Assembly: GCF_001921205.1 (NCBI RefSeq) | Contig: NZ_MSIE01000047.1 | Span: 1 to 64,000, forward strand | DNA: 64,000 nucleotides | Direction: 5' to 3' | Source of the DNA: Actinophytocola xanthii | GTDB taxonomy: Bacteria; Actinomycetota; Actinomycetes; Mycobacteriales; Pseudonocardiaceae | Made by a program: the position numbers and the translations under genes | Shown: piece after piece, positions 1 to 9,438 of the stretch | Layout: each line of letters starts with the position of its first letter | How positions within the stretch are numbered: position 1 is the stretch's first letter | Notes under the pieces: generated by a model | The model's database searches: none | Told to the model about the DNA's origin: nothing | What the model saw: only the letters and a program-made list of their open reading frames with translations

Positions 1-70
1 ATCATGCACCATCACTCAGAAGAGCCATACGAGACACTGTCTTAGCCGTAGCGAGTTCACCAATGGTAGT

Positions 71-237
71 GAACACTGGCGCCGGGGCGTCCGAGCCAAC
101 GCCCCGGCCGACGAGGACACCCTCGCCACCCTGGTGCTGCACATGAACCGAGAGATCATCACCACGGCGCCCAGATCGAACTGCTCCGCGACCTGTACCG
201 AACCGGCCGTCGCGCCCACGCTGCGGCAACCCCGTGA
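71..237 (+). pseudogene. decayed coding fragment, family unknown
   Basis: No intact gene is seen in the first 265 bases. One plus-strand frame from about 71 reads EHWRRGVRANAPADEDTL and continues to about 165. A neighbouring frame then gives QIELLRDLYRTGRR and stops at TGA 235-237. The two pieces have normal amino-acid composition and join naturally, which suggests one broken reading frame whose start is lost. I do not recognise the family. This could also be chance open frame in high-GC DNA. Confidence 0.3.
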
Positions 238-265
238 CACGCCGCGACCCGTCCTGCGATGACCG

Positions 266-1393
266 CTACCGACTGCGCCGCTGACGAAGAGGCGCGTCGA
301 CGGAGGGCCGAAGCCGCCGCGTGAGCCGGTAAAGTCCGCGCGGGGGAGGTTTCTCGTCCGCGGCAGGCGTGTAGTGGAGGGCCTCGATGTGCTCCCAGTG
401 CAGGAGCGACATCAGTTGGGCGTTGGTCTCCCGCTCCTCGTGCGTGTCCCGAGGCCGGCGAAGGCCGAGCCGTTCGTATAGCGTGAAGCGATCGACGTCG
501 ATGACCGTCGCGACGGCGGTGCCGTACTCGTCCGCCGCGGCGATCGCGGCGCGATAGGCCAGATAGGCGAGACCGTAGGGCACCAGGGCGATCAGCAACC
601 ACCAGCCGTCGGTCGCCAGCGCGGCGACCGTGAGCACGGTTGCCAGGAGCGAGACGAAACAGAGCCGGACGGTCGTGTCCAGGAGTTGCCGGGTGTCCCG
701 GACGTACGCCACGTGCGCTTCCGGCACGACCAGGAGGAAGTGTGGGGCAGTGGTCATCGCGTCCAGCCCGTACTGGCTGCCGGCCCGGTCCTCGTAGCGC
801 CGCAGTGTGTTGCCCAGTCGGGTCGGCAGGATGCGGCGGCCGTCCGGGAAGCGTTCCGCCCGATGTCGCAACGCGTCTCTGGCGATCACGAGCGGGATGA
901 CGTGGTTCGCGTCGCGCTCGTCGAGAAATCGGTCGCGCTTCTCCTCCAGAACGTCGTCGTCCAGGTCATCGGAATACGTCCGGTGGCCCGTGAAGCTCTC
1001 CTCGATGGTCTTGTCCAATGCGTCGAGGCGGTCCCTGATGCGTTGCGCCCGGCCGCGGTGGCGCGCGACGCCCAGCCGCATGGCACCGAGCGCGACGGCA
1101 GAGGTGCCCCAGTAACCCTCTAGCAGTTGCACAGTCGCGAACTGCAGGGGATGCAGGAACAGTGCGAGGACGAACGTGCTCAGCAGCAGCCAGGCGGCCT
1201 GCGGGATCGACCAGTCAGCGAGCCGGACGCCGAGTGCCGCCAGGTTCGGCTCCGCTCGCCAGGCGTCGCTCTTGACCAGCAGATAGGTCCAGAGCACCAG
1301 GAAGAGCGTCGGGACCATCGTGACGATGCTGAAGTACCTGCCTACCCGGCCGCCTGCGGTCAGTGCGGCGTCCGCCATCGATGGCGCTGCCAT
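266..1393 (-). CDS. multi-pass membrane protein of unknown function
   Basis: This 375-residue protein has hydrophobic segments near residues 21-40 and 63-91 and a hydrophobic pair near 240-287. They flank a large charged, Arg/Asp-rich soluble region (about 100-230) and a charged C-terminal tail. That pattern fits a membrane anchor with a cytoplasmic middle domain. No catalytic motif or family is recognised. The ATG at 1393-1391 abuts the stop codon of the upstream zinc-ribbon gene with no spacing, so the two are very probably co-transcribed and translationally coupled. It lies outside the repeats that bound the neighbouring island. Possible roles include an accessory effector or sensor, but the sequence alone does not decide. 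Confidence 0.6.
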   Translation of the reverse strand: MAAPSMADAALTAGGRVGRYFSIVTMVPTLFLVLWTYLLVKSDAWRAEPNLAALGVRLADWSIPQAAWLLLSTFVLALFLHPLQFATVQLLEGYWGTSAVALGAMRLGVARHRGRAQRIRDRLDALDKTIEESFTGHRTYSDDLDDDVLEEKRDRFLDERDANHVIPLVIARDALRHRAERFPDGRRILPTRLGNTLRRYEDRAGSQYGLDAMTTAPHFLLVVPEAHVAYVRDTRQLLDTTVRLCFVSLLATVLTVAALATDGWWLLIALVPYGLAYLAYRAAIAAADEYGTAVATVIDVDRFTLYERLGLRRPRDTHEERETNAQLMSLLHWEHIEALHYTPAADEKPPPRGLYRLTRRLRPSVDAPLRQRRSR

Positions 1394-1636
1394 TCACCGG
1401 TTCTTCTTCGGGGTTCGCGGTGGTAGCCGGTCGACGAGGAGGTCACAGGAACTGCAGTGGTACTGACCGTTGGCGAGCTTCCGGAGCCGGCCGTCGCAGT
1501 TCCTCGTCGTGCACGGCGCGGACTGCCGATTCGGCCTGCGGCCGGGCATGCGGGGACTGCCTCCGGTGTAGCTGAGTCGTGGTACCAAGGTCACGGCGAG
1601 CAGCGCCAGCACTGGACCGGCCGAGCGAGAGCGCAC
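1394..1636 (-). CDS. small zinc-ribbon protein
   Basis: This is an 80-residue protein. I chose the GTG at 1636 because a GGAGGT ribosome binding site (complement of 1644-1649) lies 7 bases upstream. The same frame stays open much further upstream, but that part reads like out-of-frame sequence. The N-terminus has a short hydrophobic stretch (about residues 5-20). The C-terminal half carries a CX4C pair and then a CX2C pair in HCSSCDLL, a typical zinc ribbon, followed by a basic tail. Its TGA touches the ATG of the downstream membrane protein. A small zinc-binding partner of that protein is the simplest reading. Function is unknown. Confidence 0.5.
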   Translation of the reverse strand: MRSRSAGPVLALLAVTLVPRLSYTGGSPRMPGRRPNRQSAPCTTRNCDGRLRKLANGQYHCSSCDLLVDRLPPRTPKKNR

Positions 1637-1696
1637 CCCAGTCACCTCCCACTTCGGTGAACTCCAACATGGTAGGACTGTCGATCGTTCACGTCG

Positions 1697-1957
1697 ATGG
1701 GATGGCTGATGGGGCGGCTGGTGAGATGGGTGGTTGCGTGGCTCCGGTCGTGGGGCAGGCGTGCGTCGGCGGCCTTGCTGTGGCGGCCGTGGCTGTCGCC
1801 CGTGGCCGGGGTAGTCCTGCTCGCTGTGGCCGGTCAGCTCGGGGTGGGGTGGCTCATCGGTGCCTGTGTTGCCGTCGGTCTTGTCGGTGGCGGTGCGTTG
1901 GTCGGGCTGGCCGGGCTGGGCAGGTCGGCGCGAGATGTCAGTCCGAGTGGTCGGTGA
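1697..1957 (+). CDS. small hydrophobic protein, two predicted membrane helices
   Basis: The 86 codons begin with Trp/Arg-rich sequence (MGWLMGRLVRWVVAWLRSWG) and are followed by two hydrophobic stretches near residues 33-48 and 50-70. The composition is typical of small two-helix membrane proteins on actinobacterial mobile DNA. It is divergent from the zinc-ribbon gene. No convincing ribosome binding site precedes the ATG, so the start and even the reality of the gene are uncertain. Confidence 0.35.
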   Translation: MGWLMGRLVRWVVAWLRSWGRRASAALLWRPWLSPVAGVVLLAVAGQLGVGWLIGACVAVGLVGGGALVGLAGLGRSARDVSPSGR

Positions 1958-2575
1958 GGGTGTTTTCTGTCCAGATAGCGTGTGTGTGGTTGCCTCACAC
2001 GCCCGCTTCTGGCTGCCCACCAGACTTGACTGACAGTGACCACGCCGCCGCGGCAGCGGCTGTTCGAGCAGCCCACACAGCTGCGTCACGAGCAGCATGG
2101 ACAGCTGGATCATCGGCAGACTAGGTCGAGGCCTATTGTCCGAGGACGGGGCCACATCGCTGGCCAGCGTGGGTGTACAGCGCAAGCCGACGCAGAAAGG
2201 GGTGTTGCTAGGGACTTAAAACCCCCACGTGTCCGAGGAGGATTCTGCACACTATTCACCCCTCGTGTGCTCAATCTGTGAGTTCAGTACCGAACGACAG
2301 ATCGCGGAGTGGGAGAGCCCGGCCCGCCAGCAGCTGGGCATCGTTGGCTGCTCCACCAAATGACAATCACCAGGTTCGATTCCACCGAAGTCAGGAGGTT
2401 AATCCCGCGGCGCGACGCCAGACGAGCATGCGCACGCGACGAAGCTCCATAACTTCGCCCCGGAGCCGAGAACGGCGCAGACCTCAACATCCGGTCCTGG
2501 TCCTGGGGCGCTTTGTGCGCATCGTCTGTCGATGGCAAGATTCCCGTCGTTGTGTGGCCGGTGAGGGGAGCAGCG
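1958..2575. other. gene-poor stretch at the left edge of the island
   Basis: About 620 bases lie between the small membrane ORF and the first island gene. The stretch holds the left direct repeat (2210-2261). A short plus-strand frame after it (about 2284-2373) reads STERQIAEWESPARQQLGIV and stops at TGA, which may be a gene remnant. The promoter of the island operon should lie in the last 150 bases, but I cannot pick -35/-10 boxes with confidence. Confidence 0.4.
2210..2261. repeat. left direct repeat, tRNA-3'-end-like (putative attL scar)
   Basis: Positions 2221-2261 match 13686-13726 without gaps at 36 of 41 positions, with perfect blocks of 19 bases (2221-2239) and 16 bases (2246-2261). 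With a one-base indel the match extends left to 2210. Read on the minus strand it contains a degraded T-arm (GGGGGTTTTAAGTCCC against GGGGGTTCAAGTCCC in the right copy and in the tRNA-Leu at 13873-13956). Direct orientation and tRNA homology suggest an integration scar. Confidence 0.65.
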
Positions 2576-5500
2576 GTGTCAAAGGGCGAGATGGATCGAC
2601 TGGTCGGCGAATTGTTCTGTGGGCCAGCGGCTCCCTATGGTAGATACGCGGTGCCCGGTGGTGCCGCGGTCGACGGCGTAGAACTGATTCGCGACACCCT
2701 GTTCCGGTACGACCTGATGGACTCGACGACCAAGCCGGTCACGCTGCAGACATACTGGGACGTCTCGGAACTGGGTGGTCGGCTGTGGGACCAGGAGGTG
2801 CGTATCCTTCTTCGCGCCGCCTCGACCCGGCACCCAGCGTTGCCGGCGGTCGTCAAAGGCGGGTTCGTGGAGGGCGTGGGTGGCCGTCCCGGATTCGCGT
2901 TCGTCCTCACCGAGGGCTTCAACGAGCGCCTCGTGGACGCTTCGAACGTCATTCCGTTCATGCACGAGCATCCCGCCGAAGCGGTTCACCAACTATCACT
3001 CCTCGCCGACGCGCTGAGCGTTCTGCACGGCATGGGGGTCGTGCACCGAAATCTCTGGCCGGGCACCATCGATGTCGACACGTCACAGGCGGGTGAGCTG
3101 CCACGGCTGCGCCTTTCCCGGTTCGAGATGAGCCGGCTGGTGTCCGATCTGCTGCGCTCACCCACCATCGACGCCGACCGTGGAGCACAGGCGCGCCAAC
3201 TGTTTCTTGACCAGGGTGCGCGGGCGGCCCGGTACGTGCCACCGGAGCGGCTGGCCTTCCTTTACCCCGACGAGGAAGGAGCGCCCATCGAAGACGAACG
3301 ATCCGATGTATTCAGTCTGGGCATGCTTGTGTCCGAGTGGTTTCTCGGATCACTGCCCGAGCTGCCGGACGACGTCGACCGGCCGAACGAACGGCGAGCC
3401 TGGTTGACACAGATGCAGGAGGAACGTCGACAGCGGATCCGAATCGACACGACCCTGCCGTCTCACCTGACCGAGCTGCTGCATGAGATGACGGAGCCCG
3501 CGTGCCGCCACCGTCCGCGCGCCGCGGAGGTCGTGTCCCGGATCAGCAAGCACTACGAGGCGATGACCGAGCTGTGGTCCACGAGCGTCGAACTTCCCTA
3601 CCTGGTAGCTTTCCAGCCCTCGGAGTTTCTCGACACGGCACTGCGATGGGGATGGATCAGTGCGGATCCGACGACCTCTGAGGGGCGCGAGCAGCTGGCC
3701 GACTTCATCGAGCGGGATCTGCGGCGCGCGAAGTTGGTCCACTCCGAGGACGGGGCCGAGAGCGCCATCCGCTACAGCGGGGACAGCAAGTCGAAAAGCG
3801 AGGCACGGCAGGTGCTGCTCGGTGAGCGAGTCCTATGGTACTGCCGCCCGTGGCGGGAGCAGTCCGCCTACGGCGGACAAGGCGCGGCAGTGGACGAGGT
3901 CCTCCTGATCAGGTATGTCGTCGGCCTCGAGTCCGAGCGAGGACGGACCTCGATGAGGGCGTTGCGCCGCGGGGGCCGCGAACGGCCGGTGCCCGCCGTC
4001 GAGGCGGTGCCGACCGACATGGCCCGCGCGGAGTTCACGGCACGGCGGAAGGGCAGGCCAGCCTGGTCGTCGTTGATCCAGGCGGTCGGGTCCAGCACGG
4101 TCGTGAGCGGCGAGGTGCGGCATCAGGAGCAGGCCTTCGACTGGCTGGTCGAGTTTCAGTGGGTCGAGCTGCGGGCGCGGCAGTACGCCTACGAACTCCT
4201 CGACGTCGACGGTGAGCGCGCCGTGGTGCGGTTCGATCAGGACCGCGACTCCGCACGCGGCTACCGGTCCGCGTTGGCGACGCTGTACGCCGAGAGCGAG
4301 TCGCGCCGACCGCTGTTCGCGGACTTCTTCGCGGGACTCACCGAAGACGACGAGGACGAACAGGGCATCGATGTACGCGGTGACGACAACGGTGAGCCCA
4401 GCCGTCCGGAGGGGTTGCGTGCGTACTACCACGACCGGAAGAGCGGCGACGCGATCACGGTGCGGGTGCCGGGCGGCGCCAACCGGCTGCCCGCTCAGGG
4501 GTGGCTCTGCCCGGCTTCGGACCGGGGCAGCCAGCGGGTGCTGATGCGACAGGAGGCCGCCCGCCAGGAGCTCCTGGACAACCGGGTGCTGGCGAGCCAG
4601 CTGCGCAAGCCGCTGACCATCGAAGGGCGACGCGAGCCGTGGGCGAAGGCGCCAGGGGACCTCATGGGGGACGGGCGTGCGGCTGTCGTTGACATGCTGG
4701 CGATACAGCCGTTCTTCGCTCTGCAGGGCCCACCGGGAACCGGCAAGACGACCGTCGCCGCACACGCGATCGCGGCCTACCTTCGGCGCGAGACCGGCCG
4801 AGTGCTCGTGTCGGCACAGTCCAACTTCGCGCTCGACAACCTCGCTCGGTCAGTACTCCGGGAGACCAACGCCGTGGACGGGAACGGCCGGCCTCGCGAC
4901 AACTCCGAGGTCATCGCGCTGCGTGTGTCATCGGCCGCCGGGGCCGACCGGGTGGACACCGCGCTGCGCCCGTTCGGGCTCGTCGAGCTCACCGGGCGAC
5001 GAGCCGACGCTTTGCGACGGCATGCCGACGCCGAACTGGTCGGCCGGCGCGACCCGAGGGCACGGGAGGTTCTCGGCCACTGGCGGCGGGTCGTCGACTC
5101 GTGCGAACCCGAACTCGCCGACCGGCTGCGGCGCGGCGCCAACGTCGTGTTCGCCACCTGTGCGGCCGCCACCCCCGAGGCGGTGGCCCGTGCCGGTTCG
5201 TCGGCCACCTACGACTGGGTCGTCATCGAGGAGGCGGCCAAAGCCTGGCCCACCGAACTGGCCATCCCACTGGTCCGCGGCCTGCGGTGGACCCTGATCG
5301 GCGACCACCACCAGCTTCCCGCACACCGCAGGCGCGAGGTGGAGGACTTCCTCACCGAGAGCGCACGGCACGATAACACCGAACTCGCACTGGACGACCA
5401 GGTGCTCGACTCGTACAAGAAGTTCTTCGACCTGTTCGGTGCGTTGTTCGACGACACCGTGGATCACAACGACACCAGCGCGCACCGGGCGACTCGGACG

Positions 5501-6169
5501 TTGAGCACGCAGTTCCGGATGCGGGAACCGATCTGCGAGGTCGTCAGCCGGGTCTTCTACCCGGCTGACGAGAACGAGGACCAGCCGCTCGGGCCTGGTC
5601 TGCTCACCACCGGGCGGGCGGAGACACCAGCGTGGCCGACCGCGCCGGACTGGTTGCACGACCACGCGCTTGTCTGGCTGGACACCAGTGAGCTGCAGAA
5701 GGAGGGCGACGAGCCGTACTGGCAGAACCAGACCGAGGCGGAGCTCGTGAAGTCGCTGGTGTCGAAGCTGCGCCCGAGACCGTCATCGCTGCCCAGCGCG
5801 AGCGATCGGCAGCCGCTCGCCGTGCTGACGCCCTACCGGCAGCAGGCCAGACTGCTGACGGAGGACCGGGACGTGGAGCCGTACGTGTCGACATTGCACG
5901 CGTTCCAGGGCCGACAGGCCGATGTCGTGATCGTGTCGATGGTCCGTGACACCGTCCGGGGCGACGCGGACAAGCCGTGGCTCAGCATCGGCCACCTCAC
6001 CCAGGCGCAGCTGGTCAATGTGATGCTCTCCCGGGCGAGGGACCTCCTGGTGATCGTCGGTGACCTGCCGCACCTGGTGAACAGCGGGTCGCCGACCTGG
6101 CGGCGGCTCGGTCTCGCTTTCGAGGAGTTCGGCGTCGTGATCCCAGCGAGCCGGATGAGCGCCGGATGA
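2576..6169 (+). CDS. pseudokinase-SF1 helicase fusion (Mokosh MkoA-like)
   Basis: This 1197-residue protein starts at GTG 2576, preceded by GAGGGGAG at optimal distance. Residues about 40-330 form a protein-kinase-like fold: alphaC Glu74, the catalytic-loop region VVHRNLWPG (H157-N159), a YVPPER APE-like motif near 220, and DVFSLG from D244. The catalytic Asp of HRD is Asn, DFG is RFE (182-184), and the beta3 Lys is not evident, so it looks like a pseudokinase. Residues about 700-1190 are a UPF1/COG1112-type helicase: Walker A GPPGTGKT (718-725), VIEEAAKA (from 883), GDHHQLP, a TLHAFQGRQADVVIV motif V and VNVMLSRARD motif VI, all intact. The middle 330-690 is unassigned. The stop overlaps the PLD gene start (ATGA). 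Kinase-helicase plus PLD is the layout of type I Mokosh anti-phage systems; defence is inferred from that. Confidence 0.8.
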   Translation: MSKGEMDRLVGELFCGPAAPYGRYAVPGGAAVDGVELIRDTLFRYDLMDSTTKPVTLQTYWDVSELGGRLWDQEVRILLRAASTRHPALPAVVKGGFVEGVGGRPGFAFVLTEGFNERLVDASNVIPFMHEHPAEAVHQLSLLADALSVLHGMGVVHRNLWPGTIDVDTSQAGELPRLRLSRFEMSRLVSDLLRSPTIDADRGAQARQLFLDQGARAARYVPPERLAFLYPDEEGAPIEDERSDVFSLGMLVSEWFLGSLPELPDDVDRPNERRAWLTQMQEERRQRIRIDTTLPSHLTELLHEMTEPACRHRPRAAEVVSRISKHYEAMTELWSTSVELPYLVAFQPSEFLDTALRWGWISADPTTSEGREQLADFIERDLRRAKLVHSEDGAESAIRYSGDSKSKSEARQVLLGERVLWYCRPWREQSAYGGQGAAVDEVLLIRYVVGLESERGRTSMRALRRGGRERPVPAVEAVPTDMARAEFTARRKGRPAWSSLIQAVGSSTVVSGEVRHQEQAFDWLVEFQWVELRARQYAYELLDVDGERAVVRFDQDRDSARGYRSALATLYAESESRRPLFADFFAGLTEDDEDEQGIDVRGDDNGEPSRPEGLRAYYHDRKSGDAITVRVPGGANRLPAQGWLCPASDRGSQRVLMRQEAARQELLDNRVLASQLRKPLTIEGRREPWAKAPGDLMGDGRAAVVDMLAIQPFFALQGPPGTGKTTVAAHAIAAYLRRETGRVLVSAQSNFALDNLARSVLRETNAVDGNGRPRDNSEVIALRVSSAAGADRVDTALRPFGLVELTGRRADALRRHADAELVGRRDPRAREVLGHWRRVVDSCEPELADRLRRGANVVFATCAAATPEAVARAGSSATYDWVVIEEAAKAWPTELAIPLVRGLRWTLIGDHHQLPAHRRREVEDFLTESARHDNTELALDDQVLDSYKKFFDLFGALFDDTVDHNDTSAHRATRTLSTQFRMREPICEVVSRVFYPADENEDQPLGPGLLTTGRAETPAWPTAPDWLHDHALVWLDTSELQKEGDEPYWQNQTEAELVKSLVSKLRPRPSSLPSASDRQPLAVLTPYRQQARLLTEDRDVEPYVSTLHAFQGRQADVVIVSMVRDTVRGDADKPWLSIGHLTQAQLVNVMLSRARDLLVIVGDLPHLVNSGSPTWRRLGLAFEEFGVVIPASRMSAG

Positions 6170-9100
6170 GCGAGCCCACGACGGTCTACGTGCCCTGCGA
6201 CGTCATTCCCGTCCGAGCCGAGTTCTCATACGGATCTGGGCTCTCGCCGATGGAGGAGTCGACCCTGCGCGCGGTGGTCGCGGGGTTCGACGCCGTGGCC
6301 GAGCTGAGCTCCCTGCTCGGCCTCGGTGAACGACTGACCCTCGACCTCATTTCCGACCTGTGGCACCGCGGATATCTGCTGCTGGACTTCTCCCGCGGCA
6401 CCCTGCAGCCGAGCGCGCAGGTGCGACAGGCCGTGCTGGCCGACGACCTGTCCGAGCTCCACGGTGCCGAGCGCGTCGACGAGCAGCGGATGATCATGGT
6501 CGAAAAGCTCACCGGCCATGTGCTGTCCGTTCGCCGTGGTCGCAAACACGTGCGCGACAACAGGTTCGTCGTTCCGATCGACGTAAACGGCGGCTGGGCG
6601 GAACAGGTCACCGGCGCCCAGCTCGCCGCCGTGCTCGACGAGGAGGAGTCGCAAACCACGACGGACCTGTCCGCGCCACCGACTCGTCAGCGGCAGGTGG
6701 TGTCGGTGCACCGCCTCCCGGTCGGGGTCCAGACGGCCATTGAGCAACGCTGGCTGCCGGTGGAGATCCGCGTCGGGGTCGACCCTGACACGGAGGGAAT
6801 CCTAGTGTCCGTGAGCGGCACCACCCTCCCTGCGGACCGACGCACCGAGGCGGGCCGGCGCATTACCCGGCTGCTGGAGGAGTACTCGGACTCTACGTTC
6901 GCGCGGTACCTGCGAGGGCGGGCAACCAGGCGGTACGAGGATCCGCGGTCGCTTGAGGTGCAGCTCGAGCGCCTGGAGAAGCGCGCGGCCAGGGCCGTGA
7001 CCGCACCCGCCGGCACGCGCACCGCCTACCACCGGGAGCTGTCGAGCGAAGCACGGCAGGTGTACGGACTCCTCCAGCAACGGGTCCGCTCGGAGGTCGA
7101 CGCTCGTCTGGTCGGTGGGCGTGACGAGCAGCTGGCGGCGGTACTCGCGCTCATCGAGAGCGCCCGCCAGCAAATCGTCCTGGTCAGTCCGCAGATCCAG
7201 CGCGACGGCCTGTTGCCGCTGATCGAACCGCTGCGCGCGGCACTGAAGGACGGCCGGCAGGTAGCCATTGTGTGGGGCTCCCGCCGCGACGACCAGCTCG
7301 ACAGCTGGGTACGGACGGCGTTGATGGACCTGCGGGGCGCCGCCGGACGCGACGCCACGAACCTGCGCATGGTGTGGACACCCCGGCCGGCACGGATGAA
7401 CGCCCGCCTGGCCATCGCGGACGATCGTCGAGCGATCATCACCGGCGCGCCGCTACTCGACCCGCAGCGGGACCGGCGCCAGTTGGGTGTCGAGCTCACC
7501 GCACCCGACGGCGGTATGGCGTGCGAACCGATCGAGTCACTGCTGCGCTGGGTCGCCCGCGCCATGCCCGAGTATCGCCTCGGCCAGGCGCTGTACGTGC
7601 GCCACAGCGAGTTCACACAGCAGGCCGACGACAGCGGCGCGGCCGAGCTTGTCTCGTTCCCCGACCCACCCCTCGACCGGCAGGGCGACGAGGTGGCCGA
7701 CAGTGCCGTCCTGGCGTGGGGGGAGGCGTGGGTCGGTGTCGCGGCGTCGTTCCGCGAACGCCTGGCAGCCCGGCACCGTGTCTGGGCCGAGATCCTGGAA
7801 GACGGCGCCCATCGGGAGGCGCTGTCGCGGCTGCTGCGCGAGCCCCGGCAGCGGATCACCGTCAGCTCGGTCCGGGTCAGCGCACAGGTGATCACGCCGC
7901 GGTTCGTCGCGACGCTGCGCAACCAGGCCGAGGCCGGCGCCCGGATCAGCCTGACGCACCGGCGCTCCGCCGAGAACGATCCGGCCGGGCCACTGCACGA
8001 GTTGAGCCGGGCTTTCCCCAACCGCGTGCGGATCGAGCGGATCTCGACGTCGGCCCCCGTCATGGCTGGCGACGACGAGACCGTGGTCACCAGCTTCGAC
8101 CTGCTGTCGCTGGGCGCGAGCTCCACCGTTCGGTCGCGGTACCCATTCGGCTCGGAGCTCGGCGTCCGGATCGTCGGGGCCGAACTCGCCGCCCTCGTTC
8201 ATCAGATCATCGCGAACAGCGCGGGCACGCCGGCCGACGACGGGCCGGGGGAGGGCGACCCGGCCGAAACCGGTCCGTCGCGCCACGTTCCGGCATCCGG
8301 CGCCCAACGGCTGCTCAACGACTTCGCCGCGGCGGACGGCCCGGACCAGGCGCGGCGGGTCAGGGACGCGGTGGCCGGGTCTGCCGATCCGATCGCACTC
8401 CTCGACGAGCTCGAGCACGTCCGGCCGGGCCGGACGGTGCTCCGACTCGCCGCGGCGGCCCTGGTCTGCCGGCACGATCTGCGGGAGCTGGCGGCGACGC
8501 AGCGATGGCTCCAGTGGCTGGTGTTGGACCAGTGGCGAGCCGGACTGTTCCCGGCCGCAGCGGTGCTGCGCCAGGTGCTGCCGGACACGGGGTGGTCGCC
8601 GCGGCCCGTCCTGGCGACGATGGCTGCGGCGCACCGCACCCGGTGGAGCCCGCACGCCGTGTACGCGGCGGTCGTCGATGGTCTGCAGGACAAGGAGAAG
8701 TCGGCCATCGTGGCCGTTGGGGTGACAGATCTGCTGCTCGGGACCGACGACATGGACCAGTTGGCGGTCGGCAAGCTCAACGACGCGCTCGAACTGCTCG
8801 AGGGGGTGCAGTCGCCGTGGGACGGTTTGGCGGCGGCCGCGTCGCGGTACTGGGACACCTACCACAAGCCGGTCCCGTTGCGCCACATCCTCGAGGCCGA
8901 CGACAATTCACGGCTCGACGACGAGCTCGCCGCAGCCTGGCAGCAGCTCACGACGGCACTGCTGCACGCGGCACGCACGACGTTCGACTTCGACAACGGC
9001 CAGAAGATCCACGGCCGCCTCTTCCATCCGGACGGAGTCTTCGGCGGGATGGGCGCCATCGCCGAGGCGCACGACGGTGCCGCGCTGCGCTCGTGGCTCG

Positions 9101-9438
9101 ATGTGCACGGCGGACGGGGCGCGAGCGGGCTGATCGACCAGGCGACCCGTGAGGCGCTGCCTCGCGGCGGCAGCCTGCACAGTCGGCGGCGGCGCAGCTA
9201 CGAACAGCGGCTGGCCGCCGTCCTGACGGCCGCTCGGCTCGTTCGGGAGCTGAGCGCGGCGCAGACCAACGCACCCGACTCGAACTGGGTCGACGACGCG
9301 CGGCCGGTCGCGCGGGAGCTGGCCGGCCTGTGGCCATCGCTCGTGTCGGCGACTGACGAGACCGAGGAACCGGAGCGGTACCTGATCCGGAGCGCGCTGA
9401 AGACATTGGAGCCCGTGGCCCGTTGGGGGGAGCCGTGA
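6166..9438 (+). CDS. PLD-fold protein with degenerate HKD motifs (Mokosh MkoB-like)
   Basis: This 1090-residue protein starts at an ATG that overlaps the previous stop by 4 bases. Residues about 300-470 and 560-680 resemble the two halves of a phospholipase D nuclease fold. Where HxKx4D is expected, the first half reads N412-A-R414 with D419, in a typical context (LAIADDRRAIITGAPLLD). The second half reads S629-A-P631 with D636 (VMAGDDETVVTSFD). Neither half keeps the catalytic His or Lys, so nuclease activity by the usual mechanism is doubtful. The N-terminal 280 residues and C-terminal 400 residues are unassigned; the C-terminal part is helical and Ala-rich. In Mokosh-type systems the PLD protein partners the helicase. 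Here it may bind nucleic acid rather than cut it. The stop overlaps the next GTG by 4 bases. Confidence 0.75.
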   Translation: MSEPTTVYVPCDVIPVRAEFSYGSGLSPMEESTLRAVVAGFDAVAELSSLLGLGERLTLDLISDLWHRGYLLLDFSRGTLQPSAQVRQAVLADDLSELHGAERVDEQRMIMVEKLTGHVLSVRRGRKHVRDNRFVVPIDVNGGWAEQVTGAQLAAVLDEEESQTTTDLSAPPTRQRQVVSVHRLPVGVQTAIEQRWLPVEIRVGVDPDTEGILVSVSGTTLPADRRTEAGRRITRLLEEYSDSTFARYLRGRATRRYEDPRSLEVQLERLEKRAARAVTAPAGTRTAYHRELSSEARQVYGLLQQRVRSEVDARLVGGRDEQLAAVLALIESARQQIVLVSPQIQRDGLLPLIEPLRAALKDGRQVAIVWGSRRDDQLDSWVRTALMDLRGAAGRDATNLRMVWTPRPARMNARLAIADDRRAIITGAPLLDPQRDRRQLGVELTAPDGGMACEPIESLLRWVARAMPEYRLGQALYVRHSEFTQQADDSGAAELVSFPDPPLDRQGDEVADSAVLAWGEAWVGVAASFRERLAARHRVWAEILEDGAHREALSRLLREPRQRITVSSVRVSAQVITPRFVATLRNQAEAGARISLTHRRSAENDPAGPLHELSRAFPNRVRIERISTSAPVMAGDDETVVTSFDLLSLGASSTVRSRYPFGSELGVRIVGAELAALVHQIIANSAGTPADDGPGEGDPAETGPSRHVPASGAQRLLNDFAAADGPDQARRVRDAVAGSADPIALLDELEHVRPGRTVLRLAAAALVCRHDLRELAATQRWLQWLVLDQWRAGLFPAAAVLRQVLPDTGWSPRPVLATMAAAHRTRWSPHAVYAAVVDGLQDKEKSAIVAVGVTDLLLGTDDMDQLAVGKLNDALELLEGVQSPWDGLAAAASRYWDTYHKPVPLRHILEADDNSRLDDELAAAWQQLTTALLHAARTTFDFDNGQKIHGRLFHPDGVFGGMGAIAEAHDGAALRSWLDVHGGRGASGLIDQATREALPRGGSLHSRRRRSYEQRLAAVLTAARLVRELSAAQTNAPDSNWVDDARPVARELAGLWPSLVSATDETEEPERYLIRSALKTLEPVARWGEP

